A stretch of DNA of 64,000 nucleotides from Streptomyces violaceusniger Tu 4113 (GCF_000147815.2 NC_015957.1:8990001-9054000); one strand, 5' to 3'; numbered from the stretch's first letter, positions 1 through 8,765 are shown. A program made the numbers and translations. The notes: generated by a model from the sequence alone, not told the origin.

Positions 1-541
1 GGCCGGGCCGGTAGGGGTCGATACCGTGCCGGAAGAGCACCTCGGCACGGTAGACGTTCCCGACGCCGGAGATCACCTTCTGGTCCATGAGCAGCGCGGC
101 CACGCTGACCCGGCTGCGGGAGATCCGGGTCCAGGCCCGCTCGCCGTCGTCCGCCGGGCGCAGCGGATCGGGGCCCAGCCGGTCGTGGATCGCCTGCTTC
201 TCCCCGTCGGTGATCAGCGCACAGGCGGTCGGGCCGCGCAGATCCGCGTAGCCCTCGGGGTTCGCCAGCCGCAGCCGGACGGTGTCGGTGGCGGGCGGGG
301 CGGGGGCCGGGCCGAAGGCGTACGTACCGAAGAGCCCGAGGTGGACGTGGACCCAGCCGGTGGCCGCGAAGTCCAGGAACAAGTGCTTGCCGTGGGCCTC
401 GGCGTGATGCAGCGGCTGGCCGTCGATCAGCCCGGCGCCGTCGGCGAACTTCCCCTGTGGGCTGGTGGCCCGGACGGGCCGGCCGCCGAAGGTCTCGAGG
501 TGGTCGGCGGCCAGCCGGTGGATCGTGTGCCCTTCGGGCAT
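1..541 (-). CDS. nei: Fpg/Nei-family DNA glycosylase / AP lyase, 3' part outside window
   Basis: Only the first ~180 codons are present; the reading frame runs off the left edge. The protein starts MPEGHTIHRLA. After Met removal Pro2 would be the Schiff-base nucleophile and Glu3 the second catalytic residue, and a conserved Lys follows in the beta-hairpin SPQGKFADGAG (Fpg/Nei Lys). The sequence ends inside the helix-two-turn-helix, around GVGNVYRAEVLF, so the C-terminal zinc finger cannot be seen. Family function is base-excision repair of oxidised bases. Its ATG overlaps the rpiB stop by one base (TGATG), so translation is probably coupled to rpiB. MPEGxTI is more typical of actinobacterial Nei than Fpg, but the distinction is not secure from half a protein. 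Confidence 0.88.
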   Translation of the reverse strand, partial: MPEGHTIHRLAADHLETFGGRPVRATSPQGKFADGAGLIDGQPLHHAEAHGKHLFLDFAATGWVHVHLGLFGTYAFGPAPAPPATDTVRLRLANPEGYADLRGPTACALITDGEKQAIHDRLGPDPLRPADDGERAWTRISRSRVSVAALLMDQKVISGVGNVYRAEVLFRHGIDPYRPG

Positions 542-1029
542 CAGTCGCCTTGCGGATGATGGGCCGGGATGGGCGGCAGCTCGCCGGTGGTCTCGTAGGC
601 GCTGAGCATCTCGATGCGGCGGGTGTGCCGCTCCTCGCCCGAGTACGGGGTGTTCAGGAAGATCTCGACGAACTTGGTCGCCTCGTCCTGCGTGTGCATC
701 CGGGCGCCGACGCTGATCACATTGGCGTTGTTGTGCTCACGGCCGAGGGCCGCGGTCTGCTCGCTCCAGGCAAGTGCCGCGCGCACCCCCTTGACCTTGT
801 TCGCCGCGATCTGCTCACCATTGCCGGATCCGCCGATGACGATGCCGAGGCTCTCGGGGTCGGCGGCGGTCCGCTCCGCGGCGCGCAGGCAGAACGGCGG
901 GTAGTCGTCCTGCGAGTCGTAGACGTGCGGGCCGCAGTCGACGGGCTCATGGCCGGCCGCGTTGAGCCACTCCACGAGGTGGTTCTTGAATTCGAAACCG
1001 GCATGATCCGAGCCGAGGTACACGCGCAT
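541..1029 (-). CDS. rpiB: Ribose-5-phosphate isomerase B
   Basis: A 162-residue protein of RpiB/LacAB type that interconverts ribose-5-phosphate and ribulose-5-phosphate in the non-oxidative pentose-phosphate pathway. The N-terminal MRVYLGSDHAGFEFK holds the SDHAG phosphate/substrate motif. The central GGSGNGEQIAANK matches the actinobacterial subtype, in which a Glu in this loop replaces the catalytic Cys of the E. coli enzyme (known for the M. tuberculosis protein). The C-terminal EERHTRRIEML is also conserved. Length is normal. The ATG is preceded by only a weak ribosome-binding site. The gene is first in a two-gene unit with the glycosylase, diverging from the permease at 1211 across a 181-bp promoter region. 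Confidence 0.95.
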   Translation of the reverse strand: MRVYLGSDHAGFEFKNHLVEWLNAAGHEPVDCGPHVYDSQDDYPPFCLRAAERTAADPESLGIVIGGSGNGEQIAANKVKGVRAALAWSEQTAALGREHNNANVISVGARMHTQDEATKFVEIFLNTPYSGEERHTRRIEMLSAYETTGELPPIPAHHPQGD

Positions 1030-1210
1030 ATTCCGAGTGTGTCATGGCCGTGTGGCCCCCGCGGCCCCGGGTAGGCGTCGCATAAAACTCTGTAGTGCCA
1101 AGGAACCTCATGAAAACCTCAAGTAACAATCTGGAATCAAAGGTTCAACTGGCGGACCTCCTGAGATTCACTGGCGTCGCTCGTAACGCGAGAGCAAAGG
1201 AATCCAGCAC

Positions 1211-2683
1211 ATGAGCGCACAACCTGCGACCACGCCGGAGCAGCAGCAGGCTGCCGGCGATCCGGGCTCGCCCGACGGCCTCAAGGCGGGGCTCAAGAAC
1301 CGCCATCTGTCGATGATCGCGATCGGCGGGGTGATCGGCGCCGGCCTGTTCGTCGGCTCCAGCGCGGGTATCGCGAAGGCCGGTCCCGGCATTCTTGTCT
1401 CGTATGCGCTGGTCGGCCTCATGGTCGTCTTCGTCATGCGGATGCTCGGCGAGATGTCCGCCGCCAATCCCACCTCCGGCTCCTTCTCCGCCTACGCCGA
1501 CCGGGCGCTCGGCCGCTGGGCCGGTTTCTCCATCGGCTGGCTGTACTGGTTCTTCTGGGTCGTGGTGCTGGCGGTCGAGGCCACCGCCGGCGCCAAGATC
1601 CTGGAGGGCTGGTGGCCGGCGGTCCCGCAGTGGGGCTGGGCGCTGATCGTCATGGTGGTGCTCACCGCGACCAACCTGGTCTCGGTCGGCTCCTACGGTG
1701 AGTTCGAGTTCTGGTTCGCCGGGATCAAGGTCGTGGCGATCGCCGCGTTCATCGTGGTCGGCGGGCTCGCGGTCTTCGGAGTGCTGCCGCATTCGGACAA
1801 CGAGGGCGCGGGCCTGGCCCACCTCTCCGATCACGGCGGCTTCCTGCCGAACGGGCCGGGCGCCATCCTCACCGGTGTGCTGCTCGTGGTCTTCTCCTTC
1901 ATGGGCAGCGAGATCGTCACCCTCGCGGCCGGTGAGTCCGAGAACCCGCAGCGGGCGGTCACCAAGGCCACCAACAGCGTGATCTGGCGTATCGCGGTCT
2001 TCTACCTGGGCTCGATCTTCGTCGTGGTCACGCTGCTGCCCTGGGACTCCAAGGCGATCGCCGACGACGGCAGCTATGTCGCGGCGCTGGACTCGATCGG
2101 CATTCCGCACGCCGGCGACATCATGAACGTGATCGTGCTGACCGCCGTGCTCTCGTGTCTGAACTCCGGCCTGTACACCGCCTCCCGCATGGCCTTCTCG
2201 CTCGGCCAGCGCGGCGACGCCCCGGCCGCCTTCGCCCGCACCAACGCCCGTGGCGTGCCGGCGGCCGCGATCCTCGGCTCGGTCGTCTTCGGCTTCGTCG
2301 CGGTCTGGTTCAACTACCAGTGGCCGGACACGGTCTTCACCTTCCTGCTGAACTCCTCGGGTGCGGTCGCGCTCTTCGTCTGGCTGGTGATCTGCTTCAG
2401 CCAGTTGCGGATGCGCGGGATCATCCTGCGCGAGAACCCCGAGAAGCTGATCGTCCGGATGTGGCTGTTCCCGTATCTGACCTGGGCGACGATCGCGATG
2501 ATCTCGTTCGTCCTGGTCTATATGCTCACCGACAAGGACGGGCGCGAGCAGGTGCTCCTCTCCGCGCTGGTGGCCGCGCTCGTGGTGGCCTTCGCCCTGG
2601 TCCGGGACCGCCTCGTGGCCGGTCGCGCTATCGACCCGGCCGCCTCCTCCGACGCCTCCGCCAAGGAGACGGCGGCCCCGTAG
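1211..2683 (+). CDS. APC-family amino-acid permease (GabP/AnsP-like)
   Basis: A 490-residue integral membrane protein with about 12 hydrophobic segments. The hallmark first helix is [21 protein letters not shown]. The [22 protein letters not shown] loop, [13 protein letters not shown] and the late [16 protein letters not shown] segment place it in the amino-acid transporter (AAT) branch of the APC superfamily, with GABA, asparagine and aromatic amino-acid permeases. It is a proton-coupled importer at the cytoplasmic membrane; the substrate cannot be read from sequence. AAAGGA lies about ten bases before the ATG. A close paralogue with the same organisation lies at 6355-7776 on the other strand. 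The gene appears monocistronic, with no strong hairpin directly after the stop. Confidence 0.9.
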   Translation: MSAQPATTPEQQQAAGDPGSPDGLKAGLKNRHLSMIAIGGVIGAGLFVGSSAGIAKAGPGILVSYALVGLMVVFVMRMLGEMSAANPTSGSFSAYADRALGRWAGFSIGWLYWFFWVVVLAVEATAGAKILEGWWPAVPQWGWALIVMVVLTATNLVSVGSYGEFEFWFAGIKVVAIAAFIVVGGLAVFGVLPHSDNEGAGLAHLSDHGGFLPNGPGAILTGVLLVVFSFMGSEIVTLAAGESENPQRAVTKATNSVIWRIAVFYLGSIFVVVTLLPWDSKAIADDGSYVAALDSIGIPHAGDIMNVIVLTAVLSCLNSGLYTASRMAFSLGQRGDAPAAFARTNARGVPAAAILGSVVFGFVAVWFNYQWPDTVFTFLLNSSGAVALFVWLVICFSQLRMRGIILRENPEKLIVRMWLFPYLTWATIAMISFVLVYMLTDKDGREQVLLSALVAALVVAFALVRDRLVAGRAIDPAASSDASAKETAAP

Positions 2684-2776
2684 AGGCGCGCTCTGCTGAA
2701 TTCCCCTGTGCCCCTGGGCGGCGGTGTACCGGCCGCCGCCTGGGGGCACAGCCGTGTCCGGGGCCGGGTCCAAGGG

Positions 2777-2861
2777 CTGCGTACGGGGGCCGGGTCCGGT
2801 GGGCTGCCTCCGGGGGCTGTCTCGGGGGGACTGCGTACGGGGGCCGGGTCCGGTGGGCTGC
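2777..2861. repeat. 31-bp exact direct repeat in GC-rich spacer
   Basis: The same 31 bases occur at 2777-2807 and 2831-2861, separated by 23 bases of similar composition. They lie between the permease stop and the hydrolase stump. Further partial copies of the core GTACGGG..CCGGGTCC lie around 2760 and 2862. No coding potential is evident. Such short duplications could have promoted the deletion seen just to the right, but that is only inference. Confidence 0.8.
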
Positions 2862-2881
2862 GTACGGGAGCTGTGCCGGGC

Positions 2882-3169
2882 TCAGACGACGCGCGGAAGG
2901 ACCCGCTCCGCGAAGGCCCGGACCGCGTCCAGCACCCCCGTGCCCCGGTGCCCGACGCCGGGCACGATGTCGAGGGTGACGTCGATGCCCAGCGCGGTGT
3001 AGTTGTCCCGCAGCGCGGTGATGCGCTCCACGCGGGTGCGGCCGACGGCGTCGGCGCCGTCCATCCAGTTGGAGTCACCGGGGTTGTTGATCTTCCAGGT
3101 CTCGGTGTCCTCCGCCCCGACCGCCATGTGCACGGGCACCTTACGGATCTCATCCAGCCGCAGCGGCAC
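2882..3169 (-). pseudogene. C-terminal remnant of an alpha/beta-hydrolase
   Basis: The 95-codon frame encodes only the end of an alpha/beta-hydrolase-like protein. VPVHMAVGAEDTETW resembles the acid-residue strand of these enzymes, and the segment ending IVPGVGHRG carries the catalytic-His-type GxGH. It then finishes ...FAERVLPRVV and stops. The nucleophile elbow (GxSxG), oxyanion region and any N-terminus are missing. Upstream sequence changes abruptly at about 3170 into the stump of an oppositely oriented transporter gene. The ATG at the start is just an internal Met with no convincing ribosome-binding site. Probably non-functional. I infer a truncated gene rather than a genuine 95-residue protein because an isolated hydrolase C-terminus has no complete active site. 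Confidence 0.72.
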
Positions 3170-3177
3170 CCCGAAGC

Positions 3178-3567
3178 GTGCCGCTGATCCCGCTGTGGGT
3201 GAAGCTCCTCCGGCTGCCGCGCCCGCTGCTCACCGCGGGCATCCTCGTCTTCGCGGCCCTCGGGGTGTACGCGCTGTCGCAGAGCGCGGTCGACCTCGGC
3301 ATCGCGGTGCTCTTCGGCGTCCTGGGCTTCGGCATGCGCCGCACCGGCTATCCCGTCGCCCCGCTGATCCTGGGCGCCGTACTGGGCCCGATGGCGGAGA
3401 CCCAGTTCCGGCGCGCGCCGGCCTTCAGCGAGGGCGACTGGACGATCTTCTTCACCCGCCCGCTCTCCGCGGCGATCCTGTGCCTGTCGCTGATCGCGCT
3501 GGTCGGGCCGATGGCCGCACGGGCGATCCGCCGGACGCGGGGACGGGCGCCGGAGACGGCGGGCTGA
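3178..3567 (+). pseudogene. C-terminal remnant of TctA-type tricarboxylate transporter permease
   Basis: The 129 codons encode PLIPLWVKLLRLPRPLLTAG, then ALSQSAVDLGIAVLFGVLGF and GYPVAPLILGAVLGPMAE, typical of the final membrane segments of TctA (large permease of tripartite tricarboxylate transporters, normally about 500 residues). The first three quarters are absent. The GTG at 3178 is within the family-conserved region and has no good Shine-Dalgarno. The TctB and TctC partners are also absent. The stump faces away from the hydrolase stump across only eight bases, as expected if one deletion removed both 5' ends of a divergent gene pair. The original terminator hairpin (3583-3615) survives after the stop. 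Confidence 0.75.
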
Positions 3568-3582
3568 TCACAACGGACCACC

Positions 3583-3615
3583 GGGGCCCCGCGCGAGCGT
3601 TCCGCGCGGGGCCCC
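3583..3615 (+). terminator. Hairpin after tctA remnant
   Basis: A 13-bp perfect stem, GGGGCCCCGCGCG (3583-3595) with CGCGCGGGGCCCC (3603-3615), and a 7-base loop. There is no U-tract, as is usual in Streptomyces. It insulates the GH27 gene downstream. Confidence 0.7.
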
Positions 3616-3747
3616 GTGGCGTCGGGGGACAGTTTCCCCACGCACACCTCTTGTCACCGACCGGCCGAGTCCACAGAATCCTTCGCAGATCAGCTACGAC
3701 CCATATCGCGAACATGGTTCGACATATCGAATGGGAGTGGTTTCCTC

Positions 3748-5412
3748 ATGCGCCTTGTCCTCCGCGGCCCGCTCCGCTTATTCCGCCCCGCCCCGCCACG
3801 GCCCCGATCACGGCCCAGGCGCCTGACCGGGGCGCTGCCGGCCGTTCTGCTGTCCGTTCTGCTGACCGCCACGGGGGTGGGCTTCACCGGGCCGGGCTCC
3901 GTGGCGTACGCGGCACCCCCGGCCGCTTCGGCCCCCGCCCCGCAGATCGACGTACCCGCCGCGCCCATGGGCTGGGCCTCGTGGAACAGCCTGGCCAGCC
4001 AGATCGACTACGGCACGATCAAGGCCCAGGTGGACGCCCTGGTGTCCTCCGGCATGGCCCAGGCCGGGTACGAGTACGTCAACATCGACGAAGGCTGGTG
4101 GTGGGGCACCCGCGACCGCAAGGGCAACATCACCGTCGACTCCCAGCAGTGGCCCGGCGGGATGAAGGCCATCGCCGACTACATCCACAGCAAGGGGCTC
4201 AAGGCCGGGATCTACACCGACGCCGGTAAGAACGGCTGCGGCTACTTCTACCCCACCCCGCCGGGCACCCCGCCCGCCCCGGGCAGCGGCAGCGAAGGCC
4301 ACTACGAGCAGGATCTGCGGGCCTTCCAGGAGTGGGGCTTCGACTACGTCAAGGTCGACTGGTGCGGAGGCCAGGACGAGGGGCTCGACCAGGAGGCCAC
4401 CTACCGGTCCCTCAGCCAGGCGAACAAGGCGGCTACCGCCGTCACCGGCCGCCGTCTCGTGCTGTCGCTGTGCGAATGGGGTTCGGGCCGGCCGTGGAAC
4501 TGGGCCCCGGGCGTCGGCGATCTGTGGCGTACCAGCACCGACATCATCTACTGGGGGCAGACGCCCTCGGCCACCGCGATGCTGTCCAACTTCGACCAGG
4601 GCCTGCACCCCACCGCCCAGCACACCGGCTACTACAACGACCCGGACATGCTCACGGTCGGCATGAAGGGTTCCAACGCCACGCTCGACCGCACCCATAT
4701 GAGCCTGTGGGCGATCTCCGGCGCCCCGCTGCTCGCCGGGAACGACCTCACCACCATGACCCGGGAGACCGCCGCCAACCTCACCAACCCCGAGGTCATC
4801 GCCGTCGACCAGGACCCGCGCGGGCTCCAGGGCGTGAAGGTCGCCGAGGACGCCGCAGGGCTGCAGGTGTACGCCAAGGTGCTGTCCGGCACGGGGAAGC
4901 GCGCCGTGCTGCTGCTCAACCGCACCTCCGCCGCCAAGCCCGTCACCGCCCGCTGGACCGACCTCGGGCTGACCGGCGCCGCCGCCTCCGTCCGCGACGT
5001 CTGGAAGCACGCCCCGGTGGGCACCCACAGCGGCGGCTACACCGCCACCGTCCCGGCCGGTGAGGCCATGCTGCTGACCGTCTCGGGCACGGAAGCCCCC
5101 GGCACCACCTACCAGGGCACCGGCTCCCTCACCGTCACCGCCAAGACGGCGGGGCTGAAACTGGCCGACCTCACCTACGCCAACGGCGGCACCACCCCGG
5201 GCACCGCCACCCTCCGCGTGGACGGCCAGTACGCCACCACGCTCGCCCTGCCGCCCACCGGCTCCGCCACCGCCCGCCGCACCGTCTCCGTCCTGCTCTC
5301 GCTGGCCAAGGGCGCCAATACGGTCACCTTGAGCGGCGGCCCGGACACCATCACCGTCCAGGATCTCCCCGGCACCGACGGCGTCCGGATCACCGGTCGG
5401 AACCAGCGCTGA
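3748..5412 (+). CDS. Secreted GH27 alpha-galactosidase
   Basis: A 554-residue exported enzyme. The ATG at 3748 is chosen because GGGAG sits ten bases upstream and the product then begins with a basic stretch, the hydrophobic core PAVLLSVLLTATGVGFT and an alanine-rich cleavage zone (about residues 1-52). The mature part starts with APMGWASWNS, the GH27 opening. Asp204 in YVKVDWCGG is the nucleophile; Asp265 in WRTSTD aligns with the acid/base; CEWG and NDPDML are the other active-site signatures. A beta-sandwich domain follows the barrel, and the last ~100 residues form an extra beta-rich module that may bind carbohydrate. It would release terminal alpha-galactose outside the cell. The gene is monocistronic and bounded by two hairpins. 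Confidence 0.93.
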   Translation: MRLVLRGPLRLFRPAPPRPRSRPRRLTGALPAVLLSVLLTATGVGFTGPGSVAYAAPPAASAPAPQIDVPAAPMGWASWNSLASQIDYGTIKAQVDALVSSGMAQAGYEYVNIDEGWWWGTRDRKGNITVDSQQWPGGMKAIADYIHSKGLKAGIYTDAGKNGCGYFYPTPPGTPPAPGSGSEGHYEQDLRAFQEWGFDYVKVDWCGGQDEGLDQEATYRSLSQANKAATAVTGRRLVLSLCEWGSGRPWNWAPGVGDLWRTSTDIIYWGQTPSATAMLSNFDQGLHPTAQHTGYYNDPDMLTVGMKGSNATLDRTHMSLWAISGAPLLAGNDLTTMTRETAANLTNPEVIAVDQDPRGLQGVKVAEDAAGLQVYAKVLSGTGKRAVLLLNRTSAAKPVTARWTDLGLTGAAASVRDVWKHAPVGTHSGGYTATVPAGEAMLLTVSGTEAPGTTYQGTGSLTVTAKTAGLKLADLTYANGGTTPGTATLRVDGQYATTLALPPTGSATARRTVSVLLSLAKGANTVTLSGGPDTITVQDLPGTDGVRITGRNQR

Positions 5413-5447
5413 ACTCTCGCCCGAGGACACCACTCCCACCCACGGCA

Positions 5448-5485
5448 GGGCCCCCGCGCGAGTCGACCGCGCGGGGGCCCCTTTT
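5448..5485. terminator. Bidirectional terminator between GH27 gene and sodF
   Basis: Stem GGGCCCCCGCGCG (5448-5460) pairs with CGCGCGGGGGCCC (5468-5480) around a 7-base loop and is followed by CTTTTCC. It lies between convergent genes and probably serves both. Almost the same stem recurs at 8708-8742. Confidence 0.85.
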
Positions 5486-5549
5486 CCGCCTGCCCGGTGT
5501 TCGGTGAGAAGACGATCACGCAAGCAGGTGGTCTGGCGGGCGCTCCGGG

Positions 5550-6191
5550 TTACGGGGCCAGCAGCAGGTTGTGGGCGCGCTCCTTGGCGGCCGTGTAACG
5601 GCGCGCCACATCCTGCCAGTTGACGACCTTCCACATGGCCTCGATGAAGTCCACCTTCTGGTTCCTGTACTGCAGATAGAAGGCGTGCTCCCAGGCGTCG
5701 AAGACCAGGATCGGCACCGAGCCCTGCCCCACGTTCCCCTGGTGGTCGTAGACCTGCTCGACCACCAGCCGCCCGCTGACCGGCTCGTACGCCAGCACGC
5801 CCCAGCCCGAGCCCTGGGTGGTGGCGGCGGCCTTGGAAAGCTGGGCCTTGAAGCCCGCGAAGGATCCGAAGTGCTCGGCGATGGCGTCGGCCAGCTCTCC
5901 GACCCCGTCCCTCTCCAGCGGCTCGCCGCCGCCGTCGCCGGTCATGTTGTGCCAGTAGATGCTGTGCAGGATGTGGCCGGACAGATGGAAGGCCAAGTTC
6001 TTCTCGAGCCCGTTGATCGAGCCCCACTGATCCTTGTCCCGCGCCTCCGCGAGCTGCTCCATCGTGTCGTTCGCGCCCTTGACGTACGCGGCGTGGTGCT
6101 TGTCGTGGTGCAGCTCGATGATCTCGGGGCTGATGACCGGGGCCAGCTCCGAGTAGTCGTACGGAAGTTCAGGAAGTGTGTAGATGGCCAT
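5550..6191 (-). CDS. sodF: Iron superoxide dismutase
   Basis: A 213-residue Fe/Mn-type superoxide dismutase that converts superoxide to peroxide and oxygen in the cytoplasm. The N-terminal domain begins [18 protein letters not shown] with the metal His in [14 protein letters not shown], and a second His is in [13 protein letters not shown]. The C-terminal domain has [10 protein letters not shown] and [13 protein letters not shown] with the metal-ligand Asp and His. ATG at 6191 has GAAGGG six bases upstream. The promoter region carries a perfect Nur box, so expression should be repressed when nickel is sufficient (when Ni-SOD SodN is used) and induced when nickel is scarce. That regulation is established for S. 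coelicolor sodF and supports Fe rather than Mn. Confidence 0.95.
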   Translation of the reverse strand: MAIYTLPELPYDYSELAPVISPEIIELHHDKHHAAYVKGANDTMEQLAEARDKDQWGSINGLEKNLAFHLSGHILHSIYWHNMTGDGGGEPLERDGVGELADAIAEHFGSFAGFKAQLSKAAATTQGSGWGVLAYEPVSGRLVVEQVYDHQGNVGQGSVPILVFDAWEHAFYLQYRNQKVDFIEAMWKVVNWQDVARRYTAAKERAHNLLLAP

Positions 6192-6214
6192 GCGAAGCCC
6201 TTCGGACCGCGTTA

Positions 6215-6231
6215 TTGCAATTAACTTGCAA
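6215..6231 (-). promoter_or_regulatory. Nur box (nickel-responsive operator) of sodF
   Basis: TTGCAA-TTAAC-TTGCAA is an exact match to the TTGCAA-N5-TTGCAA consensus I recall for the nickel-dependent Fur-family repressor Nur. It lies 23 bases before the sodF ATG. A plausible promoter reads TTGGCG (6262-6257) and TAGCGT (6241-6236) on the minus strand. That would put the operator over the transcription start, where bound Ni-Nur would block initiation. Confidence 0.88.
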
Positions 6232-6290
6232 GTACACGCTAGCAGCAAGAAGGTTCCGCCAACCGGAATCGGAGGCCCGGGCCCAAAGAC

Positions 6291-6333
6291 GGAGGCGGGG
6301 CGGGTCCTCCAACTGAGGAACCGCCCCGCCTCC
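6291..6333 (-). terminator. Terminator of the second amino-acid permease
   Basis: A 19-bp stem with one mismatch, from GGAGGCGGGGCGG (from 6291) to CCGCCCCGCCTCC (ending 6333), with loop CAACT at 6310-6314. It is placed just after the permease stop at 6355 and ahead of the sodF promoter. Confidence 0.8.
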
Positions 6334-6354
6334 TTGCGCGGGATGGATGGGGGA

Positions 6355-7776
6355 TCAGCTCCGCGCCGCCGCCGTCCGCTGGCGTACGTATCCGATGATC
6401 GCGAGGGCGATCGCCATCACGGCCGTGGCGTAGAGCTGGCTGCGGGTGTCGCTCTCGCGCAGCATCAGCACCAGCACTCCGACCGTGGCGGCCAGGGCCA
6501 CCCAGGTCAGGTACGGGAAGAGCCACATCTTCACCACGAGCTTTTCCGGGGCCTCGCGCTGCAGGCGGCTGCGCATGCGCAGTTGGGCGGCGGCGATGAA
6601 GCCCCAGACCACCAGCACCGCGGCGCCGACCATGTTGAGCAGCCACTTGAAGATGGTCTCCGGCCACCAGTAGCTGAGCAGCACCGCGACGAAGCCGAAG
6701 AAGGAGGAGGCGAGCACGGTGAGGCGGGGGACGCCGCCGGTGACGCGGCCCAGGAAGGCGGGGCCCTCGCCGCGGGTGACCAGGGAGTAGGACATGCGGG
6801 AGGCGCCGTAGATGTTGGCGTTCATCGCGGAGAGCAGCGCGATCAGCACGATCACGTTCATGATGTCGCCGGCCGCGGGGATGTCGAGGTGGTTGAGCAC
6901 GGCCACGTAGGGTCCCTCGGCGACCAGCGCCTTGTCGTTCCACGGGATGAGCGTGACCACGACCACCATCGAGCCGACGTAGAAGAGGGCGATGCGCCAC
7001 ATCGCGGTGCGCACCGCGCCCGCGACGCTCTTGACCGGGTTCTCGGACTCGGCCGCCGCGATCGTCACCGTCTCCAGTCCGCCGTAGGCGAAGACGGAGG
7101 CCAGCAGGCCGACGACCAGACCGTTCACCCCGTTGGGGAGGAAGCCGCCGTCACCGGTGAGATGGGAGCCGCCGGGGGCGTCGGTGCCCGGCAGGACGCC
7201 GAGGATCGCGAGTACGCCGAGCACGAGGAAGATCGTGATCGCGGCGATCTTCAGCGCGGCGAACCAGAACTCGAACTCGCCGAAGTTGCTGACCGCCGCG
7301 AGGTTCGTGCCGCAGAACATCGCCATGAAGAGGGCGACCCACATCCAGGAGTCGGTGCCCGGGAACCACTGGACCATGATCCCGGCCGCGCCGATCGCCT
7401 CGGCGGCGATGCCCACGCACAGCAGGATCCAGAACATCCAGCCGACCGTGAACCCCGCCCAGGGGCCGATCGCCCGCTCGGCGTGCACGGAGAACGAGCC
7501 GGAGGCCGGGTTGGCCGCCGACATCTCGCCGAGCATCCGCATCACGAGCATCACCAGCAGCCCGGAGACCGCGTAGGCCACCACGATCGACGGACCGGCG
7601 GCGGCGATTCCGGCGCCGGAGCCGACGAACAGCCCCGCGCCGATCACGCCCCCGAGGGCGATCATCGACAGATGGCGCTGCTTGAGGCCGTGGGAGAGCG
7701 GTGGCGTGGCGGTCGCGCCCGCTCCGGTCGCCTCGGCGGTGCCGGATGGCCCGGAGGACGCGGATGTCCGGTTCAT
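6355..7776 (-). CDS. APC-family amino-acid permease (paralogue of 1211-2683)
   Basis: A 473-residue permease with the same family landmarks as the first: [20 protein letters not shown] in helix 1, [35 protein letters not shown] and [19 protein letters not shown]. About 12 membrane segments are expected, with proton-coupled amino-acid import at the inner membrane. The two proteins are similar along their whole length but differ in helices 3 and 4 and in the periplasmic loop after FLPNG, so they probably differ in substrate. The gene is divergent from bioY across about 250 bp and ends at its own hairpin. Substrate assignment (GABA, Asn, Phe) is not possible from sequence alone. Confidence 0.9.
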   Translation of the reverse strand: MNRTSASSGPSGTAEATGAGATATPPLSHGLKQRHLSMIALGGVIGAGLFVGSGAGIAAAGPSIVVAYAVSGLLVMLVMRMLGEMSAANPASGSFSVHAERAIGPWAGFTVGWMFWILLCVGIAAEAIGAAGIMVQWFPGTDSWMWVALFMAMFCGTNLAAVSNFGEFEFWFAALKIAAITIFLVLGVLAILGVLPGTDAPGGSHLTGDGGFLPNGVNGLVVGLLASVFAYGGLETVTIAAAESENPVKSVAGAVRTAMWRIALFYVGSMVVVVTLIPWNDKALVAEGPYVAVLNHLDIPAAGDIMNVIVLIALLSAMNANIYGASRMSYSLVTRGEGPAFLGRVTGGVPRLTVLASSFFGFVAVLLSYWWPETIFKWLLNMVGAAVLVVWGFIAAAQLRMRSRLQREAPEKLVVKMWLFPYLTWVALAATVGVLVLMLRESDTRSQLYATAVMAIALAIIGYVRQRTAAARS

Positions 7777-8028
7777 TCTTCTTCTCTGTCCCTTACGAGG
7801 CGGGCGGGCGGATGCAAAACGTCCCTAGTGTGAAGGGCGCGTCCTATGAGGACAACATCACGACCAATCTTTTCTGGATATCGGACACCTGCGTCACGCT
7901 CCGTATCGGGTATCTCTGCCAGAAGCCGCCAAGCCGATGCGTCCGGCTTTGTGGTCATCCGACGGTGTCCGAGGCCCGCGCTTGGGTTAGCGTCGCGGTA
8001 TCCACCCTCTGACCTGGGAGCATCGCTG

Positions 8029-8622
8029 ATGAGCACGGTTTCTGCCGCCGCCACACCCGGTACGGTCCTCGCGGACGCGGTCTTTCCCGCCCGGCGCGTC
8101 CTGGCCCGGGACACCGCGCTGGTCATCGGGGGCGCCGTGCTCACCGGTCTCGCCGCGCAGCTCTCGGTGCCCGTCCCCGGCTCGCCGGTGCCGGTGACCG
8201 GGCAGACGTTCGCCGCCCTGCTGGTGGGCACCTCGCTGGGCGCCCGGCGCGGCTTCCTGTCGCTGGCGCTGTACACCCTGGTCGGCATGGCGGGCGTGCC
8301 GTGGTTCGCCGAGGGCAGCTCCGGCGCCGCCATGCCGTCGTTCGGCTATGTACTGGGCATGCTGCTGGCGGCGACCGTGGTGGGCGCGCTGGCCCGGCGC
8401 GGCGGCGACCGCGGGGTGCTGCGCACCGCGGGCACCATGGCGGTCGGCTCGGCGGTCACCTACGCCGTGGGCGTCCCGTATCTCGCGCTGGCCACCCACA
8501 CCTCCCTCGGCGAGGCGGTCGCGGCCGGGCTCACCCCGTTCCTGATCGGGGACGCGCTGAAGGCCGCGCTGGCGATGGGCGCGCTGCCGGCCGCCTGGAA
8601 GCTGGTGGGCCGCCGGGGCTGA
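8029..8622 (+). CDS. bioY: Biotin transporter S-component BioY
   Basis: A 197-residue membrane protein with about six helices. PVPGSPVPVTGQTFAALLVG is the typical BioY first helix-loop, followed by LGARRGFLSLALYTLVGMAGVPWFAEG and, near the end, PFLIGDALKAALA. BioY captures biotin as an energy-coupling-factor substrate subunit, either alone or with BioMN. No bioM/bioN is adjacent, so it works alone or with a shared ECF module. ATG at 8029 has GGGAG eight bases upstream; a longer in-frame extension to 7846 lacks a ribosome-binding site and family similarity. I found no obvious BirA or BioQ operator in the divergent promoter region. Confidence 0.92.
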   Translation: MSTVSAAATPGTVLADAVFPARRVLARDTALVIGGAVLTGLAAQLSVPVPGSPVPVTGQTFAALLVGTSLGARRGFLSLALYTLVGMAGVPWFAEGSSGAAMPSFGYVLGMLLAATVVGALARRGGDRGVLRTAGTMAVGSAVTYAVGVPYLALATHTSLGEAVAAGLTPFLIGDALKAALAMGALPAAWKLVGRRG

Positions 8623-8661
8623 GCCCCCTGCCCCCGGGCCCAGCGCCCGGGCATGGCCACT

Positions 8662-8697
8662 CGGCCGCCCATGCGTGAGCTCACGCATGGGCGGCCG
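8662..8697. terminator. 36-bp perfect palindrome after bioY
   Basis: Eighteen bases beginning CGGCCGCCCATGCG (8662-8679) are followed immediately by their exact reverse complement, with centre GAGCTC. Most likely this is the bioY terminator. The zero-base loop also makes it a strong cruciform former. Confidence 0.7.
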
Positions 8698-8707
8698 GGA
8701 AGCGAAA

Positions 8708-8742
8708 AGGGCCCCCGCGCGGTCGAAGCGCGCGGGGGCCCT
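8708..8742. terminator. Terminator of the DsbA-like gene
   Basis: AGGGCCCCCGCGCG (8708-8721) pairs with CGCGCGGGGGCCCT (8729-8742). On the minus strand the stem is followed by TTTTCG, giving an intrinsic-like terminator for the gene ending at 8766. It is nearly identical to the 5448-5485 hairpin. Confidence 0.8.
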
Positions 8743-8765
8743 GCCGTGGCGGCGGCGCAGGGGGG

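Noticed and set aside
3178..3567. A complete 129-residue membrane protein
   Set aside because: It begins in the middle of the TctA family sequence, has no ribosome-binding site and abuts another gene stump; a truncated gene is the better reading.
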